Origin: Flavobacterium segetis | GTDB taxonomy: Bacteria > Bacteroidota > Bacteroidia > Flavobacteriales > Flavobacteriaceae | NCBI RefSeq assembly: GCF_900129575.1 | Contig: NZ_FQWE01000007.1 | Location: 62,001 to 126,000, forward strand | Direction: 5' to 3' | Length of the DNA stretch: 64,000 nt | Part shown: positions 49,512 to 58,706 of the stretch, one piece after another | Layout: each line of letters starts with the position of its first letter | How positions within the stretch are numbered: position 1 is the stretch's first letter | Translations under genes and position numbers: made by a program | Notes under the pieces: model-generated | What the model saw: the letters and a program-made list of their open reading frames with translations, nothing else | Told to the model about the DNA's origin: nothing | The model's database searches: none

Positions 49512-50924
49512 TTAGTTTACAATTAAATTCTTCACCTCGTCAAAATTTAAACCTCCATAATTACCAGAACTCATTAATAACAAAGCTGAATTCTCAAAGT
49601 TTTGTTCAAATAAAAAATCTTTAAATTCTTTAGGGTTCGTATAAATTATTAGGTCTTTACGATTAAAAGCAGTAGCAATCTGGTTAAAAGTCACTTCTTC
49701 TAATTGTTTAATTTTTACAGCATCTGGCGAATAAAACACAACTGCTTTATCTGCATATTGCAATGCACCTTCATATTCCTTTAAAAATTCAGCATTGAGA
49801 CTACTATAGGTATGAAGTTCTAAACAAGCAATTAAAGTACGATTAGGATATTGTTCTTTTACAGCCTTAGTAGTCGCCGCTACTTTACTTGGCGAGTGCG
49901 CAAAATCTTTATAAGCGACTTTATTATTGCCTTCAGCTATTTTTTCTAAACGTTTTGATGCTCCTTTAAAACTGGAAATTGCTTCATAAAAATCAGCTTC
50001 ATCAACACCCATGTTTTGACAAATCCATTTGGCTCCAGCCAAATTATTTAAGTTATGTGCTCCAAACACTTCAATTGGCATATCGCCCTCAGGTGTTGCA
50101 AGTAATGTAATTCCATCCTGCACTGAATATTGTGGAGTGTGATAAGCCATCTTTCGAATAGGATTTGTCGCCGCTTCAGCAACACGTTTTACCTCAGGAT
50201 CCTCTTCATTGTAAACTAAAATACCACCATTTGTAATTTTGCCAATAAAAATTTCAAATTGCTCTAAATAATTTTCATACGTTGGGAATACATTAATATG
50301 ATCCCAAGCGATACCAGAGATTAATGCAATATTAGGTTGGTATAAATGAAATTTAGGTCTCCTATCAATTGGAGAAGACAAATATTCATCTCCTTCTAAA
50401 ACTATAAAATCATTTTCTTCAGTGAGGTGAACCATAGTATCAAAACCTTCGAGTTGAGCGCCTACCATATAATCTACAGTAATATCGTGATATTGCATCA
50501 CGTGTAAAATCATCGATGTTATCGTAGTTTTTCCGTGAGAACCACCTATTACAACACGAGTTTTATTTTTAGATTGTTCATATAAATATTCAGGATAAGA
50601 ATAAATTTTAAGTCCTAATTCCTGCGCTTTTATCAATTCAGGATTATCCGCTTTGGCATGCATTCCTAGGATAATTGCTTCAATATTCTTTGTTATTTTT
50701 TCAGGAAACCATCCTAGTTCTTCTGGTAGAATTCCCTTATTAGATAACCTTGTTTTCGAAGGTTCAAAAATTGCATCGTCACTACCTGTAACTTGATAAC
50801 CTTTATTGTGTAATGCTAAAGCGAGATTGTGCATTGCACTACCGCCTATTGCTATAAAATGTAGCCGTAGCTCCTCAAACCCAGATGAGGGAACAACTCC
50901 ATTAATGTTGATATTACTATTCAT
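49512..50924 (-). CDS. mpl: Mpl-type Mur ligase (UDP-N-acetylmuramate tripeptide ligase)
   Basis: 470 residues. Recycles murein tripeptide by joining it to UDP-MurNAc. The N-terminal motif FIAIGGSAMHNLALAL, ATP loop GGSHGKTTITSM near 127-138, central EGDEYLSSPIDRRPKF and C-terminal DFAHSPSKVAAT are characteristic of Mpl rather than MurC. About 20 residues precede the usual start (RLHFIAIGG); no ATG occurs nearer, so the start at 50924 is kept. Downstream of the TPR gene by 61 bases. Confidence 0.88.
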   Translation of the reverse strand: MNSNININGVVPSSGFEELRLHFIAIGGSAMHNLALALHNKGYQVTGSDDAIFEPSKTRLSNKGILPEELGWFPEKITKNIEAIILGMHAKADNPELIKAQELGLKIYSYPEYLYEQSKNKTRVVIGGSHGKTTITSMILHVMQYHDITVDYMVGAQLEGFDTMVHLTEENDFIVLEGDEYLSSPIDRRPKFHLYQPNIALISGIAWDHINVFPTYENYLEQFEIFIGKITNGGILVYNEEDPEVKRVAEAATNPIRKMAYHTPQYSVQDGITLLATPEGDMPIEVFGAHNLNNLAGAKWICQNMGVDEADFYEAISSFKGASKRLEKIAEGNNKVAYKDFAHSPSKVAATTKAVKEQYPNRTLIACLELHTYSSLNAEFLKEYEGALQYADKAVVFYSPDAVKIKQLEEVTFNQIATAFNRKDLIIYTNPKEFKDFLFEQNFENSALLLMSSGNYGGLNFDEVKNLIVN

Positions 50925-50985
50925 AATTTAATTTATGATTATTGGGATTTAGTGATCTTTTTAGTCTAATGTTTCTTTTAAAAAA

Positions 50986-51663
50986 TTATGAAGATTTTAA
51001 TTGCTTTGCCTTCTCCGCATTTTTCATCTTGTAAACATATAGGTTATATAATTTCTGATAAGCTGTTTTTGACTTTGTAAGTGCGAATGCTTTTTTATAT
51101 TGCTTTTCAGCACTATCGTATCTCTTAAAGTATTCATCTATATGTCCTCTTGACAAAAAACCGTCCACTGGAGATAATTGGGCGAGCTCATTAGAATATT
51201 TAATGGCTTTAGATTCACTGCCACCTATAATTCCGGGAAGTTGTAGATACAATTCAATCAAAGCCCATCGCGCTTCAATATGTTTTGGATTTAAAGTCAC
51301 TGCTTTTAAGAAAGACTCTTTGACTTCATCAATCATGCCTAGCGCTTTAAATTTATTAGATTCTTTGGCTTTCATTCCTAGTGCACCTCCATATTTATAA
51401 AAATAATCAGCTTCAGAAGGCTTGATATCTTTCAGCCTTTTGTAATACATAATTGCTTTGTCCCAAGATTTATCTTTTCCAGCAATATCTCCTAAATACT
51501 CAATTGTTTTTAAATCAGAAGGATTGGCTTTTAACAAAGTCTCAAAAGAAGTTTTTGCTTGCTCATATTTTCCTAATTCAAATAATTTTTCTGCATTTTC
51601 AAAATTAGTTTGAGACCAGATTACCATTGGAAGAAATATTAAAAAATAAAATAATTTTTTCAT
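50986..51663 (-). CDS. Secreted tetratricopeptide-repeat protein
   Basis: 225 residues with a signal peptide ending near FLPMVIWSQ. Then at least four TPR-like helix pairs: FENAEKLFELGKYEQAKTSF, DKAIMYYKRLKDIKPSEAD, FLKAVTLNPKHIEARWAL and YDSAEKQYKKAFAL. Probably periplasmic and a protein-protein scaffold, partner unknown. The promoter box is four bases before the ATG. Confidence 0.88.
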   Translation of the reverse strand: MKKLFYFLIFLPMVIWSQTNFENAEKLFELGKYEQAKTSFETLLKANPSDLKTIEYLGDIAGKDKSWDKAIMYYKRLKDIKPSEADYFYKYGGALGMKAKESNKFKALGMIDEVKESFLKAVTLNPKHIEARWALIELYLQLPGIIGGSESKAIKYSNELAQLSPVDGFLSRGHIDEYFKRYDSAEKQYKKAFALTKSKTAYQKLYNLYVYKMKNAEKAKQLKSS

Positions 51664-51667
51664 GTTT

Positions 51668-51675
51668 CAAAAATA
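51668..51675 (-). promoter_or_regulatory. -7 promoter box of the TPR gene
   Basis: TATTTTTG on the minus strand fits TAnnTTTG and ends four bases before the ATG at 51663, predicting a nearly leaderless mRNA for the TPR-mpl-radC-yjjG run. Confidence 0.55.
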
Positions 51676-51720
51676 ACGAAATTAATTAGTGAATTCTAAT
51701 TTCGTTTTAAAAGCTTTAAC

Positions 51721-51767
51721 TAAAAAAAGCCCCTTATCTTGCTTTAATTTCAAGATAAGAGGCTTTT
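51721..51767 (-). terminator. Intrinsic terminator of the S46 peptidase gene
   Basis: AAAAGCCCCTTATCTTG (51725-51741) pairs with CAAGATAAGAGGCTTTT (51751-51767) with a single G-T pair: a 17-base stem with a nine-base loop. On the minus strand it is followed by TTTTTTTA. It starts 18 bases after the stop. Confidence 0.92.
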
Positions 51768-51785
51768 AATTGTTAATAGAGAAGT

Positions 51786-53930
51786 TTATCTCATAATTGT
51801 CATTTCATCAATAATGTTTTTAGCACCAGCATATTTGTCAATTATCCAAAGTACATAACGAATATCTATATTAATGGTTCTTTGTAGTTTCTTATCAAAG
51901 ATCACATCTCCAGCCATCGCTTCAATATTTCCGTCAAATGCTATTCCCGTAAGTTCTCCTTTTCCATTTAGTACTGGCGAACCTGAATTTCCTCCAGTAA
52001 TATCATTATCAGTTAAGAAATTTACTGGCATATAACCATCCTTATCTGCATAATCTCCAAAATCTTTCGCTTTATTAAGTTCTAATAAACGAGCTGGTAA
52101 ATCAAATTCAGCATCTCCTGCTTTATACTTTTTAACCATACCTGTCATTGTGGTATAATTATTTACAGTGGCATCATTTCGTTTATCTGCTGGCAAAGCA
52201 CGTACTTTTCCATAAGTTAATCGCAATGTTGAATTAGCATCAGGATATTGAATAGAATTCATTTTAGATTCGCGTAATCCTGCAACAAGATTGCGAAATG
52301 CAATTGCAAAATCGTCATCTGCTTTGGTTTGTTCTGGAGTTCTAGCTCTCATTTTGGTCATTAATTCATTTGAAATAACGTATAAAGGATCGCTTGTGAT
52401 ACTTTCTGGTTTTGGCTCTTTCATAAATGCCAAAACACTCTGTTTAGTAGCAAAAATACTTTTGGTGACAGCCATGTCTACATAAGAAGTGAAATTACCT
52501 TTATTTTCCTCTTTTATTTTAGCAACAGCTTCAGGTAGTCCATACCCATTTCCTTTTGAAGTGTATAAATTTAATTGAGCTGCAAAAACATCTTTTTCTA
52601 AGGGCGCATAAAATTTTCCATAAACATTATCAATTAATTGATTCAATCTAGGAAGCATTTCTTGTCTTTTTTCTTCATTTTCTTTATAAAATGAAATTAG
52701 CGCATTTCCTAAATTAGCTGGAGCAGCGCCGTAAGAGGCTGTTCTCATTAATTGAGATAAATAATTATCATGGCGCATTTTCAAATTTGTTTGAGCGTAA
52801 TAATCGTTTATGGTAGTAATTACAGAACCATATTTAGCTTTATTTTCTTTCTTGTTTGCCCAAACATTGAATTTAGCTTCTTCTTTTGCTTTAGTTTTCG
52901 CCGTTCCCGCTTTTGTCAAAGCATCAATCATTCCTTGACGGTTTTTCCAGTAATTAGCTGTTGAAGCATACTTTGAAGCATATTCTAACTTTACTGTTTC
53001 ATCTTTATTCATGAACTTCTTCATGACATCCATACCCGTTTTTGCACCTTCAACCCAAGCAGGATAAGCATACTGAACATTTTGCTCAATTCCACCTGCA
53101 GGCATCCATCGATTGGTACGACCTGGATAACCTAAAATCATTGCAAAATCATTTTCTTCAACACCTTTTAAACTTATTGGTAAATAATGTTTTGGTTTTA
53201 AAGGCACGTTACTTGTAGCATATTCTGCTGGATTTCCATTAGCATCAGCATAAACTCTAAACATAGAGAAATCAGCTGTGTGTCTTGGCCACTCCCAGTT
53301 ATCAGTATCACCACCAAATTTCCCCAAGCTCTCTGGAGGTGTTCCTACTAAACGTACATCTCTATAGTCTTGATAAACAAAATAGTAATATTCATTACCT
53401 TGAAAGAAAGGTCGAACAGAAACGGTATATTTCCCACCTTCGCTATTTTCTTTTTCAATCAACGACATTTCTTGCTGAATCGCTTTATTGCGTTCTGTTT
53501 CGGTCATTTTATCATTTACTTTTGATAAAATTCTTTTAGAAACATCGTCCATACGAACGAAAAAACGAACGAATAATGATCTTGGTTTCATCTCAGCGGC
53601 TTTATCTTTTGCCCAAAAACCATTTTTAAGATAATTTTGCTCCTCTGACGAAAGTTCAGCAATTGCATCATAACCACAATGATGATTAGTGAGTAGCAAT
53701 CCTTCCTTAGAAACCATTTCAGCAGTACAACCTCCATTGAACTGGACAACAGCATCTTTTAAACTATGGTTGTTGATACTATAAATCTCTTCAGCTGTAA
53801 GTTGCAGACCCATTTTCTCCATATCTCTATGGTTTAATCTTTCAATAAACATCAAGAACCACATTCCCTCATCTGCTTTAGCTGGAAAAGCTATTAGGCA
53901 CATGGTTAAGAATAAAATTATTTTTTTCAT
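51786..53930 (-). CDS. S46 family dipeptidyl peptidase, DPP7-like
   Basis: 714 residues with a signal peptide (KKIILFLTMCLIAFPAKA); acts in the periplasm, releasing dipeptides for use as carbon and energy source. The chymotrypsin-type triad is visible: His84 in TNHHCGYDAI, an aspartate in GGDTDNWEWPRHTADFS, and Ser649 in TGGNSGSPV. The residue 18 positions after the serine is Gly667; in the family this site is Gly in DPP7 (hydrophobic P1) and Arg in DPP11 (acidic P1), so DPP7-type specificity is expected. Transcribed alone. Confidence 0.92.
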   Translation of the reverse strand: MKKIILFLTMCLIAFPAKADEGMWFLMFIERLNHRDMEKMGLQLTAEEIYSINNHSLKDAVVQFNGGCTAEMVSKEGLLLTNHHCGYDAIAELSSEEQNYLKNGFWAKDKAAEMKPRSLFVRFFVRMDDVSKRILSKVNDKMTETERNKAIQQEMSLIEKENSEGGKYTVSVRPFFQGNEYYYFVYQDYRDVRLVGTPPESLGKFGGDTDNWEWPRHTADFSMFRVYADANGNPAEYATSNVPLKPKHYLPISLKGVEENDFAMILGYPGRTNRWMPAGGIEQNVQYAYPAWVEGAKTGMDVMKKFMNKDETVKLEYASKYASTANYWKNRQGMIDALTKAGTAKTKAKEEAKFNVWANKKENKAKYGSVITTINDYYAQTNLKMRHDNYLSQLMRTASYGAAPANLGNALISFYKENEEKRQEMLPRLNQLIDNVYGKFYAPLEKDVFAAQLNLYTSKGNGYGLPEAVAKIKEENKGNFTSYVDMAVTKSIFATKQSVLAFMKEPKPESITSDPLYVISNELMTKMRARTPEQTKADDDFAIAFRNLVAGLRESKMNSIQYPDANSTLRLTYGKVRALPADKRNDATVNNYTTMTGMVKKYKAGDAEFDLPARLLELNKAKDFGDYADKDGYMPVNFLTDNDITGGNSGSPVLNGKGELTGIAFDGNIEAMAGDVIFDKKLQRTINIDIRYVLWIIDKYAGAKNIIDEMTIMR

Positions 53931-54057
53931 AATGAAATTATTTTTTAGTTGTGCGAATATAAATCATTTTCGGAATTTCAACATCTTTTTGATACCTAAA
54001 CAGCAGTGAAACTCTTTTTTTTAATATAAAATTATGAATTTAATAAATATGCATAAA

Positions 54058-54086
54058 AAAGGCGCTCCATTTCTACAGCACCTTTG
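54058..54086 (-). terminator. Intrinsic terminator of obgE
   Basis: AAAGGCGCT (54058-54066) pairs with AGCACCTTT (54078-54086) with one G-T pair, and on the minus strand the stem continues into a T-run. It starts 17 bases after the obgE stop. Confidence 0.75.
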
Positions 54087-54103
54087 AGTTAAATTTTTAG
54101 ATA

Positions 54104-55105
54104 TTACTCATTCAACATTTTCCACAACTTGTCTTTCAATTCTGTTAATCCTTGCTGTGCAATAGAGGATATAAACATGTAGGGAACACCCTTAAATGAC
54201 ACATCTAATTCGGCTTTGAGTTCTGCTTTCAATTCATCATCAAGCATATCACATTTAGAAATTACAACCATACGCTCTTTATCTAGCATTTCAGGATTGT
54301 ATTTAGTGAGCTCATTTACTAAAATATCGTACTCTCCTTTAATATCTGGTGTATCAACAGGAACTAAAAATAGTAAAGTAGAATTGCGCTCAATGTGACG
54401 AAGGAAATAATGACCTAATCCTTTGCCTTCAGCAGCGCCTTCGATAATACCTGGAATGTCAGCAATTACAAAAGATTGAAAATCTCTATAGGCTACAATG
54501 CCAAGATTTGGTTTTAACGTGGTAAAAGGATAGTCTGCAATTTTTGGTTTAGCAGAGGTCAACACTGACAACAGCGTTGATTTTCCAGCATTAGGAAAAC
54601 CTACTAAACCAACGTCAGCAAGGACTTTTAATTCTAAAATCACATCCATTTCTGCACCTGGTAAACCGGGTTGAGAATATCTTGGAGTTTGATTTGTAGA
54701 ACTCCTAAAATGCCAGTTTCCTAAACCACCTTTACCGCCTCGTGAAAGAATTTGTTTCTCTCCTTCTTCGGTAATTTCGAATAGGATTTCACCGGTTTCT
54801 TTATCTTTTACAACAGTTCCCAGAGGAACTTCAATATATTTATCATCTCCATCAGCACCTGTGCTTCGGTCGCCACTTCCGTCTCCACCATTTCCAGCTT
54901 TAATGTGCCTTGCAAATTTCAGGTGAAATAAGGTCCACAGACCTTTATTTCCAACTAAATAAACGTGACCACCACGACCACCATCTCCTCCATCAGGCCC
55001 ACCTTTTTCAATAAATTTTTCTCTATGCAAATGCGTAGATCCTTTTCCTCCTTTTCCGGATGAAACATATATCTTAACATAATCTACAAAATTTCCTTCT
55101 GTCAT
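54104..55105 (-). CDS. obgE: GTPase Obg
   Basis: 333 residues. Glycine-rich Obg fold at 1-160 ([35 protein letters not shown]), then a GTPase domain with G1 GFPNAGKS at 169-176, [16 protein letters not shown] and SKCDML (reads [10 protein letters not shown]). Works in 50S assembly and stress response. The C-terminal OCT domain of E. coli ObgE is absent, as is usual in Bacteroidetes. 84 bases upstream lies the CorC-like gene. Confidence 0.96.
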   Translation of the reverse strand: MTEGNFVDYVKIYVSSGKGGKGSTHLHREKFIEKGGPDGGDGGRGGHVYLVGNKGLWTLFHLKFARHIKAGNGGDGSGDRSTGADGDDKYIEVPLGTVVKDKETGEILFEITEEGEKQILSRGGKGGLGNWHFRSSTNQTPRYSQPGLPGAEMDVILELKVLADVGLVGFPNAGKSTLLSVLTSAKPKIADYPFTTLKPNLGIVAYRDFQSFVIADIPGIIEGAAEGKGLGHYFLRHIERNSTLLFLVPVDTPDIKGEYDILVNELTKYNPEMLDKERMVVISKCDMLDDELKAELKAELDVSFKGVPYMFISSIAQQGLTELKDKLWKMLNE

Positions 55106-55188
55106 AATTCTTGTTTTGGTGATTAGAATTTAATTTATTTAGTTTCAATAAACTTTTCGAAACTTCCTATATCAAAAACCTTCCACTA

Positions 55189-56460
55189 TTATTGTATTGC
55201 TTTAACCAATACTTTATCAATCTTCACGCCGTCCATATCGATTACTTCCAACACAAATTTTTGCCACACTAACTTTTCTCCTTGTTTTGGAATACGAGAG
55301 AGTTCAGTCATTATTAAACCACTAACCGTGGTTACTTCATAATCATTTATCAATTCATCTAGTTCAAAATACGTTAAGAAATCGTGCAATGAATAATGAC
55401 CATCAACCAGCCATGTTCCATCTTCACGTTCTACCAATTGAAAATCATCTTTATAAAAATCAGACGCATCTCCAACTAAGGCTTCTAGAATATCATTTAA
55501 AGTTATCACTCCCTGAAAAACTCCGTATTCATCAGACACAAAGGCGTAATGAATTCCCGATTTCTTAAAATTTTCAAGTGCCACATAAGCAGTTGTTTGC
55601 TCCATCATAAAAGGAGCTTCGGTCATTATATCAGCTAAATTGAAATTATCATTGTCAAAATTAGCAAAAATATTCTTCAAGTTTACAACACCTACAATAT
55701 CATCATAATTGCCATTATATACAGGATATATCGAATGTAATTCCTCCAGCATAAACTTTTTTACCTCCTCTTTGTTCGCATAAAGAGGTAAAAATATAAC
55801 CGACTTTCTATGGGTCATTAAAGAATTTATTTTTCGATCTCCAATATGAAAAACGCGCTCTACAATATCTTGTTCGATTTCCTGAACTTCACCGCCTTCT
55901 GTTCCTTCCTTAATGATTGCTTTTATTTCCTCTTCAGTAACACGGCCATCAGCGGTGGGTTTTATCCGTAAAATATCCAATAGAAATTCAGTTGATTGAG
56001 TTAGCAACCAAATAAAAGGTGCTGTTACTATGGAAACTATTTTCATAGGCATTGCAACTGCTTTAGCAATAGCTTCAGGATGATTTAATCCTATCCTTTT
56101 AGGTAATAATTCTCCTAGAACTAGTGAGAAAAAAGTCAATATAACCACTACTAAACCAACAGCAACAGCTGGAGCGTAAGGTTTTAAAATGTCAAAACCT
56201 TGTATAAACGTCTGCACATCCGTGGTTATCTTGTCACCACTATAAATACCTGTAAGAATCCCTATTAAAGTAATTCCTATTTGTACGGTTGACAAAAATT
56301 TATTAGGCGAGTTTGCCAAATCCAATGCGATTTTCGCACTTTTATTTCCTTTTTTAGCCGCTGTTTCTAATCTATTTTTTCGTGCTGAAATTAAGGCAAT
56401 TTCGGACATGGAGAAAACCCCATTTAGCAGTATCAGAAAAAATATTATTGCTATTTCCAA
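55189..56460 (-). CDS. CNNM/CorC-HlyC family membrane protein
   Basis: 423 residues. N-terminal DUF21 transmembrane region with about four helices (IAIIFFLILLNGVFSMSEIAL onwards), two CBS domains around 205-330 (MTHRKSVIFLPL, DIMTEAPFMMEQTTAYVAL) and a C-terminal CorC_HlyC domain (DGTWLVDGHYSLHDFLTYF). Members are annotated as hemolysins, but magnesium or cobalt transport is the better supported function for relatives. Between obgE and the structured intergenic element. Confidence 0.88.
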   Translation of the reverse strand: MEIAIIFFLILLNGVFSMSEIALISARKNRLETAAKKGNKSAKIALDLANSPNKFLSTVQIGITLIGILTGIYSGDKITTDVQTFIQGFDILKPYAPAVAVGLVVVILTFFSLVLGELLPKRIGLNHPEAIAKAVAMPMKIVSIVTAPFIWLLTQSTEFLLDILRIKPTADGRVTEEEIKAIIKEGTEGGEVQEIEQDIVERVFHIGDRKINSLMTHRKSVIFLPLYANKEEVKKFMLEELHSIYPVYNGNYDDIVGVVNLKNIFANFDNDNFNLADIMTEAPFMMEQTTAYVALENFKKSGIHYAFVSDEYGVFQGVITLNDILEALVGDASDFYKDDFQLVEREDGTWLVDGHYSLHDFLTYFELDELINDYEVTTVSGLIMTELSRIPKQGEKLVWQKFVLEVIDMDGVKIDKVLVKAIQ

Positions 56461-56539
56461 GTTGTTATGTTCATTTGTTTAGGTATTCTAGTTCGATTTT
56501 TCATTTTTTAAAACCGAATATTCTAATTAATTATTATTT

Positions 56540-56685
56540 TAGCCCAGATGATAGTGGAAAGCCCAGAACTTATAAAACATCATTTTCTTGACAGAAAAGA
56601 GCGACCAGTGGAAGCTCCTTTTATGGCTTAGAAAATAAGTTTTATAAGTGAGGACTTGCAACGAACAGCTGGAAATAGCTGCTAT
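56540..56685 (+). ncRNA. Structured intergenic element, Flavo-1 RNA candidate
   Basis: Between the corC-like start and the adk stop lies a compact set of inverted repeats: TAGC (56540) with GCTA (56681); ACTTATAAAAC (56568-56578) with GTTTTATAAGT (56639-56649); AAAAGAGC with GCTCCTTTT (56595-56621); CAGCT with AGCTG (56666-56681) around GGAAAT. The 5' side (TAGCCCAGATGATAGTGG) and 3' side with AGCTGGAAATAGCTGCTA resemble, from memory, elements common in Flavobacteria and described as Flavo-1 RNA. Orientation is set by that resemblance. The structure is real on paper; the family assignment is uncertain. The 3' end overlaps the adk stop codon. Confidence 0.5.
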
Positions 56686-57254
56686 AAATTATCAATAACT
56701 GCACTCACTCTATCCGTAATTTCTGCAATGGAACCTATTCCGTTTACTGCGTGAAATTTTCCTTGCGCTTGGTAATAATTCATGAGTGGCGCGGTTTTTT
56801 CATTATATTCTTGATAACGATTTCTAATTTTTTCTTCATCTTGATCGTCTATTCTCCCGCTTGTTTTCCCTCTTTCTAATAAACGCTGAATTAAAATTTC
56901 ATCATCGGCTTCAAGTGCAATAGTCGCAGCAACTTTTGAATTTATAGAGGTTAAAAAATTATCTAACGCCTCTGATTGCGACAATGTTCTAGGATAACCG
57001 TCAAACAAAATTCCATTCGTATCTGGATGTTTGTTCACCTCATCAATTAGCATTTTAGTGGTCAATTCATCTGGCACTAAATCTCCTGCATCCATATAAA
57101 CTCTAGCTTGTTTGCCAAGTTGAGTATCGTTTTTTAGATTAAAACGAAATACATCTCCTGTTGAAATATGTGTTAATTTGTATTTTTCTTTAAGAAACTC
57201 GGCTTGTGTACCTTTGCCAGCTCCTGGTTTTCCAAATAAAACAATGTTAGTCAT
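56682..57254 (-). CDS. adk: Adenylate kinase
   Basis: 190 residues, the short-LID form. P-loop FGKPGAGKGT at 7-16, AMP-binding ISTGDVFR and GILFDGYPRTLSQSEAL, and a short LID ERGKTSGRIDDQ without zinc cysteines. Balances AMP, ADP and ATP. Twelve bases after hpt, so both are probably transcribed together from the box at 57821. Confidence 0.97.
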   Translation of the reverse strand: MTNIVLFGKPGAGKGTQAEFLKEKYKLTHISTGDVFRFNLKNDTQLGKQARVYMDAGDLVPDELTTKMLIDEVNKHPDTNGILFDGYPRTLSQSEALDNFLTSINSKVAATIALEADDEILIQRLLERGKTSGRIDDQDEEKIRNRYQEYNEKTAPLMNYYQAQGKFHAVNGIGSIAEITDRVSAVIDNL

Positions 57255-57266
57255 GTTGTTGTGTAG

Positions 57267-57797
57267 TTATTCTTTTAATTTATGAATTTCTGATAAATTT
57301 CGACCTAAACCATCATAATCTAAACCGTACCCCACAATAAACTTATTAGGAATTCGGATTCCGATATAATCAATTTTTATATCTTTTGTATAAGCCTCTG
57401 GTTTAAAGAACAGAGTTGCGATTTTAAAATGTTTTACATTTTGTTTTTTAAATAACTCTTTTAATTCCACTAAAGTGTTTCCAGTATCGACAATATCTTC
57501 AATAATTATAACGGAACGCCCAGTTAAATCTTGGTTAAGACCTATTAGCTGCTTTACATCATTAGTGGATGATGTTCCTTCATAGGAAGCCATTTTTATA
57601 AAAGACACCTCACATGGTTTTTTATACAATTTCATAAAGTCAGAAACGACCATAAAAGCACCATTTAAAACACCTACAAAAACCGGTATTTCATCCGCAA
57701 AATCGTCTTCTATTTGGGCAACCATCTTTGTTAAGGCAAACTCAATTTCTTTAGCAGAAATGAATGGAACAAATTGTTTATCGTGAAGTTGTATCAT
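57267..57797 (-). CDS. hpt: Hypoxanthine phosphoribosyltransferase
   Basis: 176 residues. Salvages hypoxanthine and guanine using PRPP. PRPP-binding motif VIIIEDIVDTGNTL at 96-109, an N-terminal PVFVGVLNGAFMVVSDF region and the flexible loop SFIKMASYEGTSS. Normal length. A promoter box lies 23 bases upstream. The next gene upstream is a series of decayed genes on the other strand, including a fragment of purK, another purine gene. Confidence 0.95.
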   Translation of the reverse strand: MIQLHDKQFVPFISAKEIEFALTKMVAQIEDDFADEIPVFVGVLNGAFMVVSDFMKLYKKPCEVSFIKMASYEGTSSTNDVKQLIGLNQDLTGRSVIIIEDIVDTGNTLVELKELFKKQNVKHFKIATLFFKPEAYTKDIKIDYIGIRIPNKFIVGYGLDYDGLGRNLSEIHKLKE

Positions 57798-57820
57798 TAT
57801 TTAATGTTTAAAATAATCGT

Positions 57821-57828
57821 CAAAGATA
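57821..57828 (-). promoter_or_regulatory. -7 promoter box of hpt-adk
   Basis: TATCTTTG on the minus strand fits TAnnTTTG, ending 23 bases before the hpt ATG. Confidence 0.55.
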
Positions 57829-57985
57829 GCAATTTCTGAATTTAGAATTTAGATTTAAAAGCATAAGAATAATGTACATTTTAAAATTATATGTTTTTTA
57901 GCCTTTTATGAACAGCAACCTGTATCTAAAAATAAATAATAGTAACGCTAATGGTAACAGTAAATAGTCAATTGCTTAGCTAATT

Positions 57986-58433
57986 TTATCTCTTGAAAAC
58001 TTATTTCCAGAATTATTTGATCTAGCTCTAAATACAGATAATAAAATCATCATCAAGCGTGCTGCTAGTAGAATTAGTTCTGAATGTAAAGCTCTATCTC
58101 ATATCATAACAAATGATCTAGATGTTTTTTGTAATAGTCTTTTAAAAATTAAGAATAAAAGTACTTAATGCTCTATTTCTAAAATTTGCCTTTTTTTAAG
58201 TAACAATCAAATCTTGACGAATCCACAAGAAGCGGTAGTTGCCGAAAGTTGTCTTGATTGGCTAATTACTGAAAAGATAAAAGTGGCTACGCAAGCGTAT
58301 TCTATTCGAGTAGTTTATGAAATTAGCAAAAGACACGAATCGCTTTATGCTGACTTACAACGGATGATTATCATAAACATTCGTCATCTTGTAAAGCTGT
58401 CGTTAGCGAAGTTTTGAAGAAAATTATGGGCTA
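57986..58433 (+). pseudogene. Decayed HEAT-like hypothetical protein
   Basis: Three consecutive pieces in different frames that together read like one protein of about 150 or more residues. Frame 1 (57986-58168): LENLFPELFDLALNTDNKI and DLDVFCNSLLKIKNKST. Frame 2 from about 58180: ICLFLSNNQILTNPQEAVV, SCLDWLITEKIKVATQAYS. Frame 3 to TAA 58433: DYHKHSSSCKAVVSEVLKKI. Helical, HEAT-like composition; similar intact proteins are, as I recall, present in Flavobacterium. At least two frameshifts; no start codon identified. Confidence 0.75.
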
Positions 58434-58451
58434 AAAATAAAGTTTACGTAC

Positions 58452-58706
58452 ATTAAAACTAAACTCACCTTATCGTTAGAAATAGAAGTTATTGAAAAAG
58501 CTAAAATTTATGCTAAAGAAAGATTTACACATTTATCTGAAATAGTTGAGCGTTATTATAAAAATTTGACCTCGAAAAGACATTCGGATTATTAAGATAT
58601 TAATCCAAAAATTAAAAAAAATTTGATTGTTATCGTAAAATTATCACCCGATTTTGATGTGGAAAAAGCAAAAGAAGAATATCACAAAGAAAAATATCGA
58701 ATATAA
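58452..58706 (+). pseudogene. Decayed antitoxin, DUF6364-like
   Basis: 85 codons, stop included: KTKLTLSLEIEVIEKAKIYA, then KERFTHLSEIVERYYKNL and NPKIKKNLIVIVKLS with a final KAKEEYHKEKYRI. The start codon position reads ATT rather than ATG, and an in-frame TAA at 58593-58595 divides the protein. The pattern (short N-terminal strand, helix-helix, NPK turn, LPxxFD-type end) is that of the DUF6364 antitoxins that pair with PIN toxins in Bacteroidetes. It overlaps the toxin frame at 58703, typical for such pairs. Confidence 0.75.

Noticed and set aside
58214-58417. 67-codon frame as an intact small gene
   Set aside because: It is the middle piece of a decayed larger protein; sequence continues in other frames on both sides.
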